DNA of 64,000 nucleotides from Marinobacter gelidimuriae (GTDB lineage Bacteria > Pseudomonadota > Gammaproteobacteria > Pseudomonadales > Oleiphilaceae), in contig NZ_KB889930.1 in the NCBI RefSeq assembly GCF_000372805.1, positions 1 through 64,000 on the forward strand, given 5' to 3'. This document shows positions 1 to 8,286 of this stretch, piece after piece (positions within the stretch are counted from its first letter, which is position 1; every line of letters begins with the position of its first letter). The notes beneath the pieces were generated by a model. It was given only the letters and a program-made list of their open reading frames with translations. It was not told the origin of the DNA and did not search any database. The position numbers and the translations under genes were made by a program.

Positions 1-319
1 CGACAAAGACGATAGCTTTGGTTTCACCGGCCCCGAAAGCGACCAGTGCGGGGCCGGGACAAAAGCCGGCCAGCCCCCATCCAACACCGAAACCAATACT
101 GCCAATAAACAACCGCTTGTCGATTGCGGTTGTTTTTGGCAGTTTCATATCAAAACCGAGCACAGACACAGTCTGTTTTTTGACAAAGCTGAAGGCAACC
201 AGGCCAACCAGAATGGCGCCACCCATAACCAATGCCAGGGATGGGTCCCAGGTGCCGGCAACATCAAGAAAACCAAGTACTTTGGCTGGGTTAGCCAGCT
301 TCGGCATGCCAAATCTCTG
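1..319 (-). pseudogene. YeeE/YedE-type DUF6691 membrane protein, 5'-truncated; runs off the left edge
   Basis: Read on the minus strand, this stretch encodes LANPAKVLGFLDVAGTWDP, then a hydrophobic GGAILVGLVAF segment, then GWGLAGFCPGPALVAFGAG. These are hallmarks of the DUF6691 half of YeeE/YedE-type sulfur-compound transporters, with the conserved Cys in GFCPGP. The normal start, a first membrane helix ending in a GM-NPAKV motif, is missing: just upstream of the LANP motif the frame meets a TAA, and homology stops at about 319. The 3' end lies outside the window. A group II intron end begins within 90 bases of the break, so the gene was probably cut by a rearrangement involving that intron. 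It is unlikely to be functional here. The related persulfide-dioxygenase/SulP pair sits 22 kb away. Confidence 0.75.
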
Positions 320-404
320 GTTTTATGAAGAGATGAAATTGGTGGATATGGCGAGTACACAGACAGGGGTTTGTGTCTCAGTGATCTGAGATAGTTGTTT
401 ACAT

Positions 405-470
405 GAGCCGTATACGAGGCCCGTACGTACGGTTCTGTGAGAGGGATGGGGCGGTGACGCCTCACCCTAC
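405..470 (+). ncRNA. Group II intron 3' end (domains V and VI)
   Basis: Bases 405-435 form the typical bacterial group II intron domain V hairpin: GAGCCGTATACG pairs with CGTACGTACGGTTC around a short GGCC-containing loop. Bases 436-470 form a domain VI-like hairpin whose arms are a purine-rich GAGGGATGGGGCG and CGCCTCACCC, ending in CTAC at about 470, a usual intron 3' terminus. No reverse transcriptase/maturase frame or 5' intron domains lie upstream, where the sequence turns into the truncated DUF6691 gene within about 85 bases. It is therefore an intron tail, not an active element. The exact upstream limit of intron sequence (between 320 and 404) cannot be set by eye. Confidence 0.75.
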
Positions 471-473
471 TCG

Positions 474-1258
474 ATGTTGATCATTCTGGCCATGAATGAC
501 GTTGTCGACACTCTATGGCCCTATCCGCGACCCGATTCGCCGCCGCTGCTCACTCCTGAGCAGGCGCAACACACCCTGGACGTCTGGCTGCTACCCAACT
601 TTTCGATGTTGACTTTGTTTTGCATGCTGGAGCCGTTGCGGGTGGCCAATCGCTTCGGCAGCGATCTCTTTGCCTGGCGTCTGCGCTCGCTGGACGGTAA
701 GGGCATAGTGGCCAGCAATGGAGTGAGTATCGAGGTGAATGCTGATCTGTCTGGAGTACCTGATGACGCCAGCCTGATGGTGGTGTCGTCCTATCAGCCA
801 GAGGCCGACGTCAGCGCCCAGGATCATGCGGTGTTACGCCGTATTGCAGCCCATGGGGGTTGGCTGGGGGGGGCTGGAAACAGCGCCTTTCATCCTGGCG
901 CGCGCCGGTGGATCTCGACGTGCGCTATGCCCGCCTGCCGCGCAGCGTGGTGAAGAGCTTGGCGGTGATGGAGGCTAATCTGGCCAAGGCGCTGCCGATC
1001 CCCGAGGTCTGCCGGTTGGCAGGCCAGTCCCAGCGCCAGCTCACGCGGCTGTTCACCATGCATTTCGGCGAGACCCCTAAGCAGTGCTATCTGGGGATGC
1101 GGCTGGACCGCGCCCAGCAGCTGCTCGCCGGCAGCGGCTGTCGGACTACCGAGGCGGCGCTGGCCACCGGCTTCCAGCACCTGGCGCACTTCTCGCGGGC
1201 CTATCGGGCGCGCTTTGCCGAATCCCCCCGGGAAACGGCGGCTCGAGACGCGGACTGA
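474..1258 (+). pseudogene. GlxA-family (DJ-1/PfpI + AraC) regulator, frameshifted and internally deleted
   Basis: The first part (474-865) encodes the N-terminal DJ-1-like domain of a GlxA/CdhR regulator, with LLPNFSMLTLFCMLEPLRVA resembling the two intact paralogues nearby. At 866-873 a run of eight G shifts the frame; with seven G the reading would continue as LETAPFILARAG, the expected continuation. Shortly after, near 905-915, the reading jumps to the start of the AraC DNA-binding domain (VVKSLAVMEANLAKALPIP and onward, up to 1258) in a third frame. Roughly 70-80 residues between the DJ-1 elbow and the helix-turn-helix region are gone. Intact family members are about 320 residues. The C-terminal HTH half could still be translated alone, but the gene is best read as dead. 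It lies directly after the group II intron end. Confidence 0.8.
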
Positions 1259-1264
1259 GCGCTA

Positions 1265-2491
1265 TCAGGTCTCGGCAGTGAGCTGCCGCTGACGGCGCGC
1301 GCGCTGGATCATGCGATAGCGCGAACGCACCTCGTCGCGCTCCATGTAGCAGCCCTGCAGCCAGCGGTGGCCGGTGCTGTCCTCGAAGGCGTCCCGGGCA
1401 TGCAGCAGACGGCGGTTGTCGAAGATCACCAAGTCGCCGGGGCGGTAAGTGAAGCGGATGGCGAAGGCCGGATCGCGCAACAGCCGCTGCAGGATCATCA
1501 GCGCCTCATAGGCCGGTTCGACGTCCTCGAAAGCGGTTTGTAGAGGGCCGCGCAGGAAGTCGGCGATGCGCACCTCGAGCAGCTCGCCCCGGGCGTCGAG
1601 GCGGATCATCGGCTCAAACCAGACGTAGTCGGTAGTGCGGGCGGTGTTGGCATAGCACCAGCGCACCCGGGTCAGCGTCGCCCAAGCCTCGGGGTGGCGG
1701 TCGCGCAGAGCCTCGGCCACGGCGAAGCCGTCCATCATCACCGCCTGGCCGTCTTCCACACTGTTCTCCAAGCAGTGAAGCATCTGCAGTCCGGGGTGGT
1801 ATTCGCGAGTCGGTAGATCGACGTGGGGGGGCAGGGCGAGGGACGTATAGGCGTTGGAGTCGGGATCGGGCTTGGCCTTGACGTTGAATAGCTGGCCGAA
1901 GTTGGTGGGGCGAACGGGGCCGATGCGCCGAGCGATGCTTTCGAGCGAGCCGGGCTCGGTGGGCAGGCCGCGTAGCCGCACCAGCCCCTTGCAGAGCACG
2001 CTTTCCAATGTCGGGGCAAGGATCGCCTCCTCGGCATCGCTGTCAGGTGCGGTATCGAGCAGGCCGCTGGCATCCAGGGTGTCGGGAGCGACCTCGGGGC
2101 CGCCCAGCCAGGTATTCATCGGCACTAGCGGCGTCTCGGAGTCGGTGGCATTGTCATAGTCGTGAGCCCGCAGCCAGCCGGGATGAAAGCGCAGGCGACG
2201 GTTCTCTGGGGCGAAAGTCACGCACAGAGCGCCAGCGGCGTCGATCTTGGCGGCGTCGATTTCTGGCCAGGCTGCCAGGGTGGACAGATCCAGGATGCGC
2301 TCCCGAGTTGCCGGGTTGACGGTGGTCTCATCGGGGGCGTTCTCGCGCAGCCAGATGCTGTGGTAGCGGCTGAAGCGTCCGTCGCTCCAGCGCACCGTGA
2401 CGAGGCGCGGCGTAAACGAAACGTCGGCGATGTCGGTGTCGATCGGCCAAGCATCATAATCGGGCGTAAGAGGCAGTTTGTTCAGTGACAT
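1265..2491 (-). CDS. Gamma-butyrobetaine dioxygenase-like 2-oxoglutarate/Fe(II) oxygenase
   Basis: This 408-residue protein has the two-domain layout of gamma-butyrobetaine hydroxylase: an N-terminal GBBH-like domain (about residues 20-110, with WSDGRFSRYHSIWLREN) and a TauD-like double-stranded beta-helix domain. The iron triad is visible as HVD (about residues 221-223) and a distal His in RRLLHARDAF (about 364); an Arg in GHRWLQGCY would bind 2-oxoglutarate. The family hydroxylates gamma-butyrobetaine to L-carnitine with 2-oxoglutarate and oxygen, which would feed the cdhABC genes downstream. The cysteines that usually follow WLRDN and bind zinc in characterised enzymes are absent (N-APDETTV instead), so the substrate could differ. 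A good AGGAGC ribosome site precedes the ATG. The gene is convergent with the broken GlxA regulator. Confidence 0.82.
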   Translation of the reverse strand: MSLNKLPLTPDYDAWPIDTDIADVSFTPRLVTVRWSDGRFSRYHSIWLRENAPDETTVNPATRERILDLSTLAAWPEIDAAKIDAAGALCVTFAPENRRLRFHPGWLRAHDYDNATDSETPLVPMNTWLGGPEVAPDTLDASGLLDTAPDSDAEEAILAPTLESVLCKGLVRLRGLPTEPGSLESIARRIGPVRPTNFGQLFNVKAKPDPDSNAYTSLALPPHVDLPTREYHPGLQMLHCLENSVEDGQAVMMDGFAVAEALRDRHPEAWATLTRVRWCYANTARTTDYVWFEPMIRLDARGELLEVRIADFLRGPLQTAFEDVEPAYEALMILQRLLRDPAFAIRFTYRPGDLVIFDNRRLLHARDAFEDSTGHRWLQGCYMERDEVRSRYRMIQRARRQRQLTAET

Positions 2492-2558
2492 GAGAGCTCC
2501 TGAGCGTTATGGGAAGACACTCAGAATGCCAGCGATAGGAGGCCGTCTCACTACAGAA

Positions 2559-2585
2559 TTCGACGCTGACTGTGCATAGTTCGAC
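2559..2585. promoter_or_regulatory. Pair of TTCGAC direct repeats, 21 bp apart, upstream of the dioxygenase gene
   Basis: TTCGAC occurs at 2559-2564 and again at 2580-2585, a start-to-start distance of 21 bases, i.e. two helical turns. AraC-type regulators often bind tandem half-sites at this spacing. The repeats lie 68-94 bases upstream of the dioxygenase start at 2491 and close to the end of the adjacent GlxA-type regulator gene. Function as an operator is an inference. Confidence 0.3.
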
Positions 2586-2608
2586 AGGTGCAGCGGCGCA
2601 TCGGCAAA

Positions 2609-3592
2609 TCAGGAACGCCGACGCCATTCGCTTGGGGTGAGGCCATGCCGACGGCGGAAGGCGCGGGTGAAGCTTGACGCGGAGGCGAAACCGCAGGCCA
2701 AGGCAATATCTATCACGCTGTGGCGGGTCTCGCGCAGCAGCCGATGAGCGTGATCCAGTCGCATATCGAGATAGACGCGCTGGGGCGACATACCCATATG
2801 ACGAGCGAAGAGCCTCTCCAGGCCTCTCCAGGAGAGGCTGAGCCTAGCAGCCAGTTCGCCGATACCAAACGGCGTCTCCAGGTTAGCCTCCATCAAGTCG
2901 ATGATTTTTTGCAAGCCCGGTTCGTCAGGAATGACGGGATCGCGCTGACGACTGGCTGGTCGTCGCCCAGGGTCATGAATCAGCTGGTCTCGGACGCGCT
3001 TGACAAGATTATCGCCATGGCGGCGGCGGATCAGGTCGAGGCTCATATCGATGGCGGCGCTGCCTCCGGCGCATGAGAAGCCTTCGGGCGTTACTTCGTA
3101 GATCGATTCGACGGCGTCAACGCGTGGAAAACGGGAGCGAAATTCGGGTAGAGACTCCCAGTGTAGGGTTACCGTCTGGTCGTCAAGCAAACCGGCCGCG
3201 GCCAGTGCGAAGCAGCCGGTGTCTATGCCACCTAGCACGCATCCTGAGGCGGCGCGTTCGCGTAGCCAGTCGAGTAGTGAGTCATTGACGCTGTCCTCGG
3301 GGTCGAAGCTGGCACACACTGCCAGGCTCGGTACTACAGGTGCCTGGGCGATCGCGCAGGTGGCGTCCAACGTCATGCCGTTAGAGGCGTTAACCGGGCC
3401 ACCGTCTTTGCTGATCACATCCCATTCGAAAAGTGAACGCCCGCTGATGCGGTTGGCAATGCGCAGCGGTTCTATGGCCGAGAAGAAAGCCATCATCGCA
3501 AAGCGCGGTAGCAGCAAGAAACCGATTCGCTCCGGAACGCGGATGGGGGGCTGGAGTCTCATGGGCTTCGGGTCGATATCGGGGAGGGGCAC
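2609..3592 (-). CDS. GlxA-family AraC-type regulator, CdhR-like
   Basis: A 327-residue regulator with an N-terminal DJ-1/PfpI-like sensor domain (about residues 20-195: IGFLLLPRFAMMAFFSAIEP, then the elbow GGIDTGCFALAAAGLL) and a C-terminal AraC double HTH (about 230-325: AARLSLSWRGLERLFARH, then IDIALACGFASASSFTRAF). CdhR of Pseudomonas, the activator of the carnitine dehydrogenase genes, has this architecture, and this gene sits inside the carnitine block. It is transcribed in the same direction as the dioxygenase, 117 bases upstream of it, and divergently from a second intact paralogue (3798). The name CdhR is inferred from context; the effector (carnitine or a betaine) is not readable from sequence. 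Confidence 0.82.
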   Translation of the reverse strand: MPLPDIDPKPMRLQPPIRVPERIGFLLLPRFAMMAFFSAIEPLRIANRISGRSLFEWDVISKDGGPVNASNGMTLDATCAIAQAPVVPSLAVCASFDPEDSVNDSLLDWLRERAASGCVLGGIDTGCFALAAAGLLDDQTVTLHWESLPEFRSRFPRVDAVESIYEVTPEGFSCAGGSAAIDMSLDLIRRRHGDNLVKRVRDQLIHDPGRRPASRQRDPVIPDEPGLQKIIDLMEANLETPFGIGELAARLSLSWRGLERLFARHMGMSPQRVYLDMRLDHAHRLLRETRHSVIDIALACGFASASSFTRAFRRRHGLTPSEWRRRS

Positions 3593-3797
3593 CGCGTCCG
3601 GTTTGGCATCGTGGTTTCGTTGTGTTGATTGTAAAGGCTGCGCGGCTGGTTACCAAGTGTCGAGGCTAAGGATAATGGAAGCCCCGCTATTGAAGTCGTG
3701 AAGGCCTATTTCGACTAACCCCCGGCATCCTTTACTTGTCGAGGCGACGAGGGTCGGCCATGATGCTTAGCCCACGTCCTTTCTGACATTTTGCCCC

Positions 3798-4754
3798 ATG
3801 CGCCTCAACTATTCCGGCCCCACTCCCGAGCTAATCGGTTTTCTTCTGCTGCCACGCTTCTCGATGATGGCCTTCTTCTCGGCTGTCGAGCCGCTGCGAA
3901 TCGCCAACCGTATCAGTGGCCGACCGCTCTTTGAATGGATGCTGATCAGCGAGAACGGAGGCTCTGTGACCGCTTCCAACGGTATGACACTGCTCGCCGA
4001 TCAGACCATCGAAGCGGTGCATCATCTGCCATCGTTGGCTTTATGCAGCGGCTTCGATCCCGAACGTTATCTGAGCCCCGCCCTGGTACGCTGGCTGCGC
4101 CGACTGTCCGCTGCCGGCTGCGTGCTGGGCGGGCTCGATACCGGTTGTTTCGTGCTGGCTGCGGCGGGGCTGTTGAATGGCGAGCGAGTCACTCTTCACT
4201 GGGAGAGCCTGCCGTCATTTAAGGAACGCTTTCCAGCGATCGCCACCTCAAACGAACTTTTTGAACTCGGGGCGCGGCGTTTCTCATGTGCCGGGGGCAC
4301 AGCAGCCATGGACATGGCGCTAGACGTTATCGCTCGTCGCCATGGGCAGCGTTTAGCCATCGACGTTTCCGAGCAGTTGGTCCATGAGCGTATGCGCACG
4401 CGTCACGATCAGCAGCGTATGACATTGGCACGACGGCTTGACACCCACAACGCTCGACTGGTGGAGGCTGTTGATCTGATGGAACGTCATTTGGAGACGC
4501 CGCTATCGCTTGCCGACGTTGCACGGCGCAGCGGGGTCTCGCTGCGCCAGTTGCAACGTATTTTTGAGCACGAGTTGAGAAGTTCGCCTCGCGATTGGTA
4601 TCTGGGACTGCGCCTGGAACGAGCTTACCACCTGTTAACAGAAACCGATCTTGATGTGCTGGTGGTGGGCTTAGCTTGCGGCTTCGCTTCGAGCCCCAGC
4701 TTCTCAAGGGCTTTCCGCCAGCGCTATGGTAGCTCGCCCAGGCAAGTCCGATAA
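3798..4754 (+). CDS. GlxA-family AraC-type regulator, second intact paralogue
   Basis: A 318-residue protein closely resembling the divergent gene at 2609-3592: DJ-1-like domain (IGFLLLPRFSMMAFFSAVEP; elbow GGLDTGCFVLAAAGLLNG) followed by an AraC HTH pair (VARRSGVSLRQLQRIFEHE; VVGLACGFASSPSFSRAF). The two intact genes share a 205-base divergent intergenic region and could cross-regulate. Three GlxA paralogues in 5 kb, one broken, suggest local duplication or serial acquisition. In this operon family such regulators respond to quaternary amines (CdhR for carnitine, GbdR for glycine betaine and dimethylglycine), so this copy may sense a different pathway intermediate from its neighbour; that is inference. 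It is convergent with cdhB. Confidence 0.8.
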   Translation: MRLNYSGPTPELIGFLLLPRFSMMAFFSAVEPLRIANRISGRPLFEWMLISENGGSVTASNGMTLLADQTIEAVHHLPSLALCSGFDPERYLSPALVRWLRRLSAAGCVLGGLDTGCFVLAAAGLLNGERVTLHWESLPSFKERFPAIATSNELFELGARRFSCAGGTAAMDMALDVIARRHGQRLAIDVSEQLVHERMRTRHDQQRMTLARRLDTHNARLVEAVDLMERHLETPLSLADVARRSGVSLRQLQRIFEHELRSSPRDWYLGLRLERAYHLLTETDLDVLVVGLACGFASSPSFSRAFRQRYGSSPRQVR

Positions 4755-4875
4755 GTGTGAAGAATAGTCCAGTTATACGGTAAGTGAATTATACGTCTAC
4801 CGCCCACACTGCCAAGCCGCAAGGCAGATGGGCGGCAGAATTCAGTTTGAGAAAGGTCTGCATTCACATGCTGCG

Positions 4876-5337
4876 TCAGTCCCGATTCGGCAGTCCAATG
4901 CGGCGCCCGGCAAGCTGCGGCCAAGCATTGACGGCGAGATTCGGCAGCTTGCTAATGGCTGTCGCGACGGGCGGTGGGAAGGGCGCTGGCCGGCCGGCCT
5001 CGCTGTCGATGCCCATCAGCATCTGCTCGCTGGTGGCTAGCAGACTGCGCTCGGCGTCACGCATTTCGAAAAATACATGCAAACGTTTAGCGTCGCTGTC
5101 GAGCACCGTCGCCTCGACGTTGAGCGGCTGATGCTCGTGAGCTTCGCGACGATAGCAAAGGTGGGTCTCTAACGTGTAGATGGTGTAGCCGTGGCGACGC
5201 CGTCCGGCATCGTCTAGTCCGATAGCATCTAGTAGCGCTTCGACACTCAAGGAGAATACTCGGGCATATTCGGCGTCGTTCATGTGGCCGTTGTAGTCGA
5301 CCCATTCCGGGGCAACGCGGGTTTCGAGTAATGCCAT
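4876..5337 (-). CDS. cdhB: Betainyl-CoA thioesterase (hotdog fold)
   Basis: A 153-residue hotdog (4HBT-type) thioesterase with the catalytic-loop signature DYNGHMNDAEY near residue 14 and the long central helix that follows. In carnitine degradation CdhB hydrolyses betainyl-CoA to glycine betaine and CoA. Its ATG overlaps the cdhA stop codon (TGATG), so the two are translationally coupled; in some bacteria they are fused into one protein. It is the last gene of the cdhC-cdhA-cdhB operon. The assignment rests on fold motif plus context; other acyl-CoA thioesterases of this size would look alike. Confidence 0.85.
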   Translation of the reverse strand: MALLETRVAPEWVDYNGHMNDAEYARVFSLSVEALLDAIGLDDAGRRRHGYTIYTLETHLCYRREAHEHQPLNVEATVLDSDAKRLHVFFEMRDAERSLLATSEQMLMGIDSEAGRPAPFPPPVATAISKLPNLAVNAWPQLAGRRIGLPNRD

Positions 5338-6293
5338 CAGATGCGCCCCTTGAGCCCCTCGGCTTCGGGCCAGTACTTTTGTACCAGATCGAGCAATTCA
5401 ACCAGGAAATCATCTCGACGCCGGTCGAGCTCGGCGACGGACCGGCCAGCGGCCTGGAATTCAGAGCCTTTGACGACCTTTTCGATCAGTTCATCGGTGA
5501 GCTCCGGAGCCTCGAGCTTAGTCCAGGGTAGCTTCAGTGCCGGACCGAACTGCTCAAGCATATGGCGCATACCCGACTCGCCGCCGGCCAGGTGGAAGGT
5601 CATGAAAGTGCCCATCAGTGCCCAGCGCAAGCCACATCCGTAAACCACGGCGGCGTCTATCTCCTCTGTGGTGGCTACGCCGTCGTTGACCAAGTGCAGC
5701 GCCTCGCGCCACAGCGCCTCCATCAGCCGGTCGGCAATATGCCCCTCGATTTCGCGACGCACGATCAGTGGCCGCATGGCCAGAGACTGGTAGAGTTTTT
5801 GAGCGATGCCGGTCTGTTCGGTGCTGGTGGCTTCACCGCCAACCAGCTCCACCAGCGGCAGCAGGTAAACCGGGTTGAAGGGGTGGGCGACGATCACGCG
5901 TCCCGGCGCTTGCCGGCAGTCCCGCTGTAGATCGCTGGGTTTGAAACCAGACGTGGACGAGCCAATAATCACGCTTGGTGAGGCAGCGGCATCGATCGCA
6001 GAGAGAATTTCACGTTTGAGCTCAAGACGTTCGGGGACGTTCTCCTGAATTAGGTCGGCACCCTTGACGGCCGTCTCCAGGCTGTCAGTGAAGGTCAGCC
6101 GCGCGGGATCGGCGCTCTCGGCCAGCCCCAGTTTCTCAAGCGACGGCCAGGCACTCGTGACGAAGTCGCGAGTGCGAACTTCAGCGTCTTCAGCCGGATC
6201 GAAGGCGACCACATCCCAGCCTTGGGCCAGCGCCCGGGCGATCCAGCCGTTACCGATGACGCCGGTGCCGATGACGGTTAGTTGCTGATTCAT
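5337..6293 (-). CDS. cdhA: L-carnitine 3-dehydrogenase
   Basis: A 318-residue member of the 3-hydroxyacyl-CoA dehydrogenase superfamily. The NAD-binding Rossmann motif GTGVIGNGW is at the N-terminus, the [13 protein letters not shown] strand and catalytic [15 protein letters not shown] segment (His near residue 141) follow, and the C-terminal helical domain is complete. Carnitine dehydrogenases oxidise L-carnitine to 3-dehydrocarnitine with NAD+. The start overlaps the cdhC stop by four bases (ATGA) and the end overlaps cdhB, giving a compact cdhCAB operon. The neighbouring BKACE enzyme and thioesterase make the carnitine assignment stronger than sequence alone would. Confidence 0.9.
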   Translation of the reverse strand: MNQQLTVIGTGVIGNGWIARALAQGWDVVAFDPAEDAEVRTRDFVTSAWPSLEKLGLAESADPARLTFTDSLETAVKGADLIQENVPERLELKREILSAIDAAASPSVIIGSSTSGFKPSDLQRDCRQAPGRVIVAHPFNPVYLLPLVELVGGEATSTEQTGIAQKLYQSLAMRPLIVRREIEGHIADRLMEALWREALHLVNDGVATTEEIDAAVVYGCGLRWALMGTFMTFHLAGGESGMRHMLEQFGPALKLPWTKLEAPELTDELIEKVVKGSEFQAAGRSVAELDRRRDDFLVELLDLVQKYWPEAEGLKGRI

Positions 6294-7210
6294 GCACCAC
6301 CTCCTGCAGCTGTCTCGACGATCAAGCCGCTGGCCGGGTCGCGCAGTTTGAGATGGGCGCGGGTCTCGGCAGGCGTCATGATGCGGCCGCCGAGCGCATC
6401 GATGATGCCGCCGGCCTTCTCAACCAGACTGCCGTTGGTGGCCAGCACGCCTTTCTCAAGAAGCAGATTATCTTCTAGTCCGACCCGGACGTGGCCGCCG
6501 AGCAACATTGCTTGGGCAACCATGGGCATCTGGTGGCGGCCGATGCCGAAGGCGGCCCAATTGGCGTCTTTTGGCAGCTTGTTGCGCATTGCCAGCATGG
6601 TCTCGGTATCGGCCTCAGCGCCCCAGGGGATGCCCAGGCACAGCTGAAAGAGCGGGTCACCGTCGATCAGGCCTTCTTGCTGCAACTGGCGGGCAAACCA
6701 GACGTGGCCCAGATCGAAGCACTCCAGCTCCGGCTTGACGCCGGCGGCCTGTACCAGGCGGGCGTGCTCGCGTAGCCAGTCAGCGGTGTTGACGTAGACC
6801 ATATTGTCGAAGTTGAGGCTGCCACAGTCTAGGGTGCAGAGTTCCGGAAGTAGCTCGGCCACCGGTTCGTGACGCTGGGCCGGGGTCTGCATGTCGGTGC
6901 CTGGGCCGCCGCGGGTAGGGTCCTCGACGTCCGGAATCCAGTCGCCGCCGCCGCCGGCGGTGATGTTCATGACGATGTCGGTATCCGCCTCACGAACCCG
7001 GTCCATCACCTCGCGGTAGTGCTCGAGCGAATGGCTGATGCCGCCGGTTACGGGGTCGCGCACGTGGATGTGCGCCACACTGGCACCGGCTCGAGCGGCC
7101 TCGATGCAGCTGTCGGCGATCTGTTTGGGGGTGATTGGTACGTGGGGGCTTTTGCCGGTGGTATCGCCGGCGCCAGTGATGGCGCAGGTCAGAATGACAT
7201 TACGGTTCAT
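6290..7210 (-). CDS. cdhC: 3-dehydrocarnitine:acetyl-CoA trimethylamine transferase (BKACE family, DUF849)
   Basis: A 306-residue beta-keto acid cleavage enzyme. The metal-binding His pair in AHIHVRDP (about residues 46-48), the NITAGGGG phosphate loop and the [10 protein letters not shown] and [11 protein letters not shown] segments are typical of the family. CdhC condenses 3-dehydrocarnitine with acetyl-CoA to give betainyl-CoA and acetoacetate. I place the start at 7210 because an AGGAG site lies just ahead of that ATG and family homology starts there ([17 protein letters not shown]); a longer upstream reading of 40 residues has no homology. It is the first gene of the cdhCAB operon and is divergent from the betaine importer genes. 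Confidence 0.9.
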   Translation of the reverse strand: MNRNVILTCAITGAGDTTGKSPHVPITPKQIADSCIEAARAGASVAHIHVRDPVTGGISHSLEHYREVMDRVREADTDIVMNITAGGGGDWIPDVEDPTRGGPGTDMQTPAQRHEPVAELLPELCTLDCGSLNFDNMVYVNTADWLREHARLVQAAGVKPELECFDLGHVWFARQLQQEGLIDGDPLFQLCLGIPWGAEADTETMLAMRNKLPKDANWAAFGIGRHQMPMVAQAMLLGGHVRVGLEDNLLLEKGVLATNGSLVEKAGGIIDALGGRIMTPAETRAHLKLRDPASGLIVETAAGGGA

Positions 7211-7275
7211 GGGATCTCCTTGTAAAACGTTACAAGGAGTGTCACCTAAATGCGCAGCAAGAAGTGTACAAAAGG

Positions 7276-7291
7276 CGACAAATAGTTGTCG
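7276..7291. promoter_or_regulatory. 16-bp inverted repeat upstream of cdhC
   Basis: CGACAA-ATAG-TTGTCG is a perfect 6-bp-arm inverted repeat 66-81 bases upstream of the cdhC start codon, in the divergent region shared with the importer ATPase gene. TTGTCGA recurs at 7366-7372. The position fits an operator that controls both directions, most simply for one of the local GlxA/CdhR regulators; this is inferred from position only. Confidence 0.35.
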
Positions 7292-7401
7292 AAAGCCGTC
7301 AAAACAGCAGTTTCCTGAGTACGTGAGCATGAAACAGCTAGGAGTCCGACAGGCTTCTAGTCTGGTTGTCGATCAGAGCTACACGGTCCAGCAAGCCTGC
7401 A

Positions 7402-8286
7402 ATGCAAGATGATAATAAGCGAAACGTGAAGATTCGGGTTCGTAACCTGAGCAAAGTCTTCGGCAACCGGCCCAAGCAGGCGCTGGAACTTCGTGATAAT
7501 GGACTCAAACGTCCCGAAATATTCGAGAAAACGGGTCAGACACTGGCCCTGTCCAATATCAATTTCGATGTCTATGAAGGCGAATTGTTGGTCATCATGG
7601 GGCTATCCGGCTCCGGCAAGTCCACCCTGGTCCGTTGCCTCAACCGCCTGATCGAGCCTACCGAAGGCGAAATTGTCATCGATGACGAAGACATTCTGAG
7701 CCTCAGCGCCAAAGAACTGCTGGAAGCCCGTCGCCGTCATTTCTCCATGGTATTCCAGAACTTCGCTCTCTTCCCTCATCGTACCGTGCAACAAAATGCC
7801 GAATTCGGCCTCGAAATCCGCGGTGTGGCAAAGCAGCAGCGCCGCGATACTGCTCTCAAGATTCTCAAGCAGGTGGGGCTGGATGGCTGGGAAGGGGCCT
7901 ATCCCAACCAGCTCTCCGGCGGCATGCAGCAGCGGGTGGGGTTGGCCCGGGCGTTGGCTAACGACGGCACGGTGCTACTGATGGACGAAGCCTTCTCGGC
8001 GCTGGACCCGCTGATCCGTGGTGACATGCAGCAGGAGCTGCAAGAATTGCAGCACCGCACACAGAAAACCACTGTTTTCATCACCCACGACCTCGACGAG
8101 GCCATCAACATCGGCGATCGTATCGTGCTGCTCAAGGACGGCGAGGTCGTACAGATCGGTACCCCAGAGGAGATTCTCACCAAGCCTGCCGACGACTATG
8201 TAAAGCGCTTCGTCGAAGGGGTAGACATGTCCAAGAATTCCGCTGGGCGACTGGATCGAGGGCGGTCTCGACTGGCTGACCAGTGA
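7402..8286 (+). CDS. Quaternary-amine (ProV/OpuA-type) ABC transporter ATPase, C-terminally truncated
   Basis: The nucleotide-binding domain is intact: Walker [11 protein letters not shown]-loop FQNFALFP, signature LSGGMQQR, Walker [13 protein letters not shown] and switch His in ITHDLDEA. The N-terminal [17 protein letters not shown] and the spacer before the P-loop are typical of glycine betaine/carnitine importers of the ProV/OpuAA type. After FVEGVDMSK (about residue 278) the family normally continues into a CBS-type regulatory region; here it runs into about 16 unrelated residues produced by reading the start of the permease gene in the wrong frame. A deletion therefore joined the two genes. 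I chose the ATG at 7402; a TTG at 7366 would add 12 residues. The ATPase could fold, but osmotic regulation through the C-terminus would be lost. Confidence 0.8.
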   Translation: MQDDNKRNVKIRVRNLSKVFGNRPKQALELRDNGLKRPEIFEKTGQTLALSNINFDVYEGELLVIMGLSGSGKSTLVRCLNRLIEPTEGEIVIDDEDILSLSAKELLEARRRHFSMVFQNFALFPHRTVQQNAEFGLEIRGVAKQQRRDTALKILKQVGLDGWEGAYPNQLSGGMQQRVGLARALANDGTVLLMDEAFSALDPLIRGDMQQELQELQHRTQKTTVFITHDLDEAINIGDRIVLLKDGEVVQIGTPEEILTKPADDYVKRFVEGVDMSKNSAGRLDRGRSRLADQ

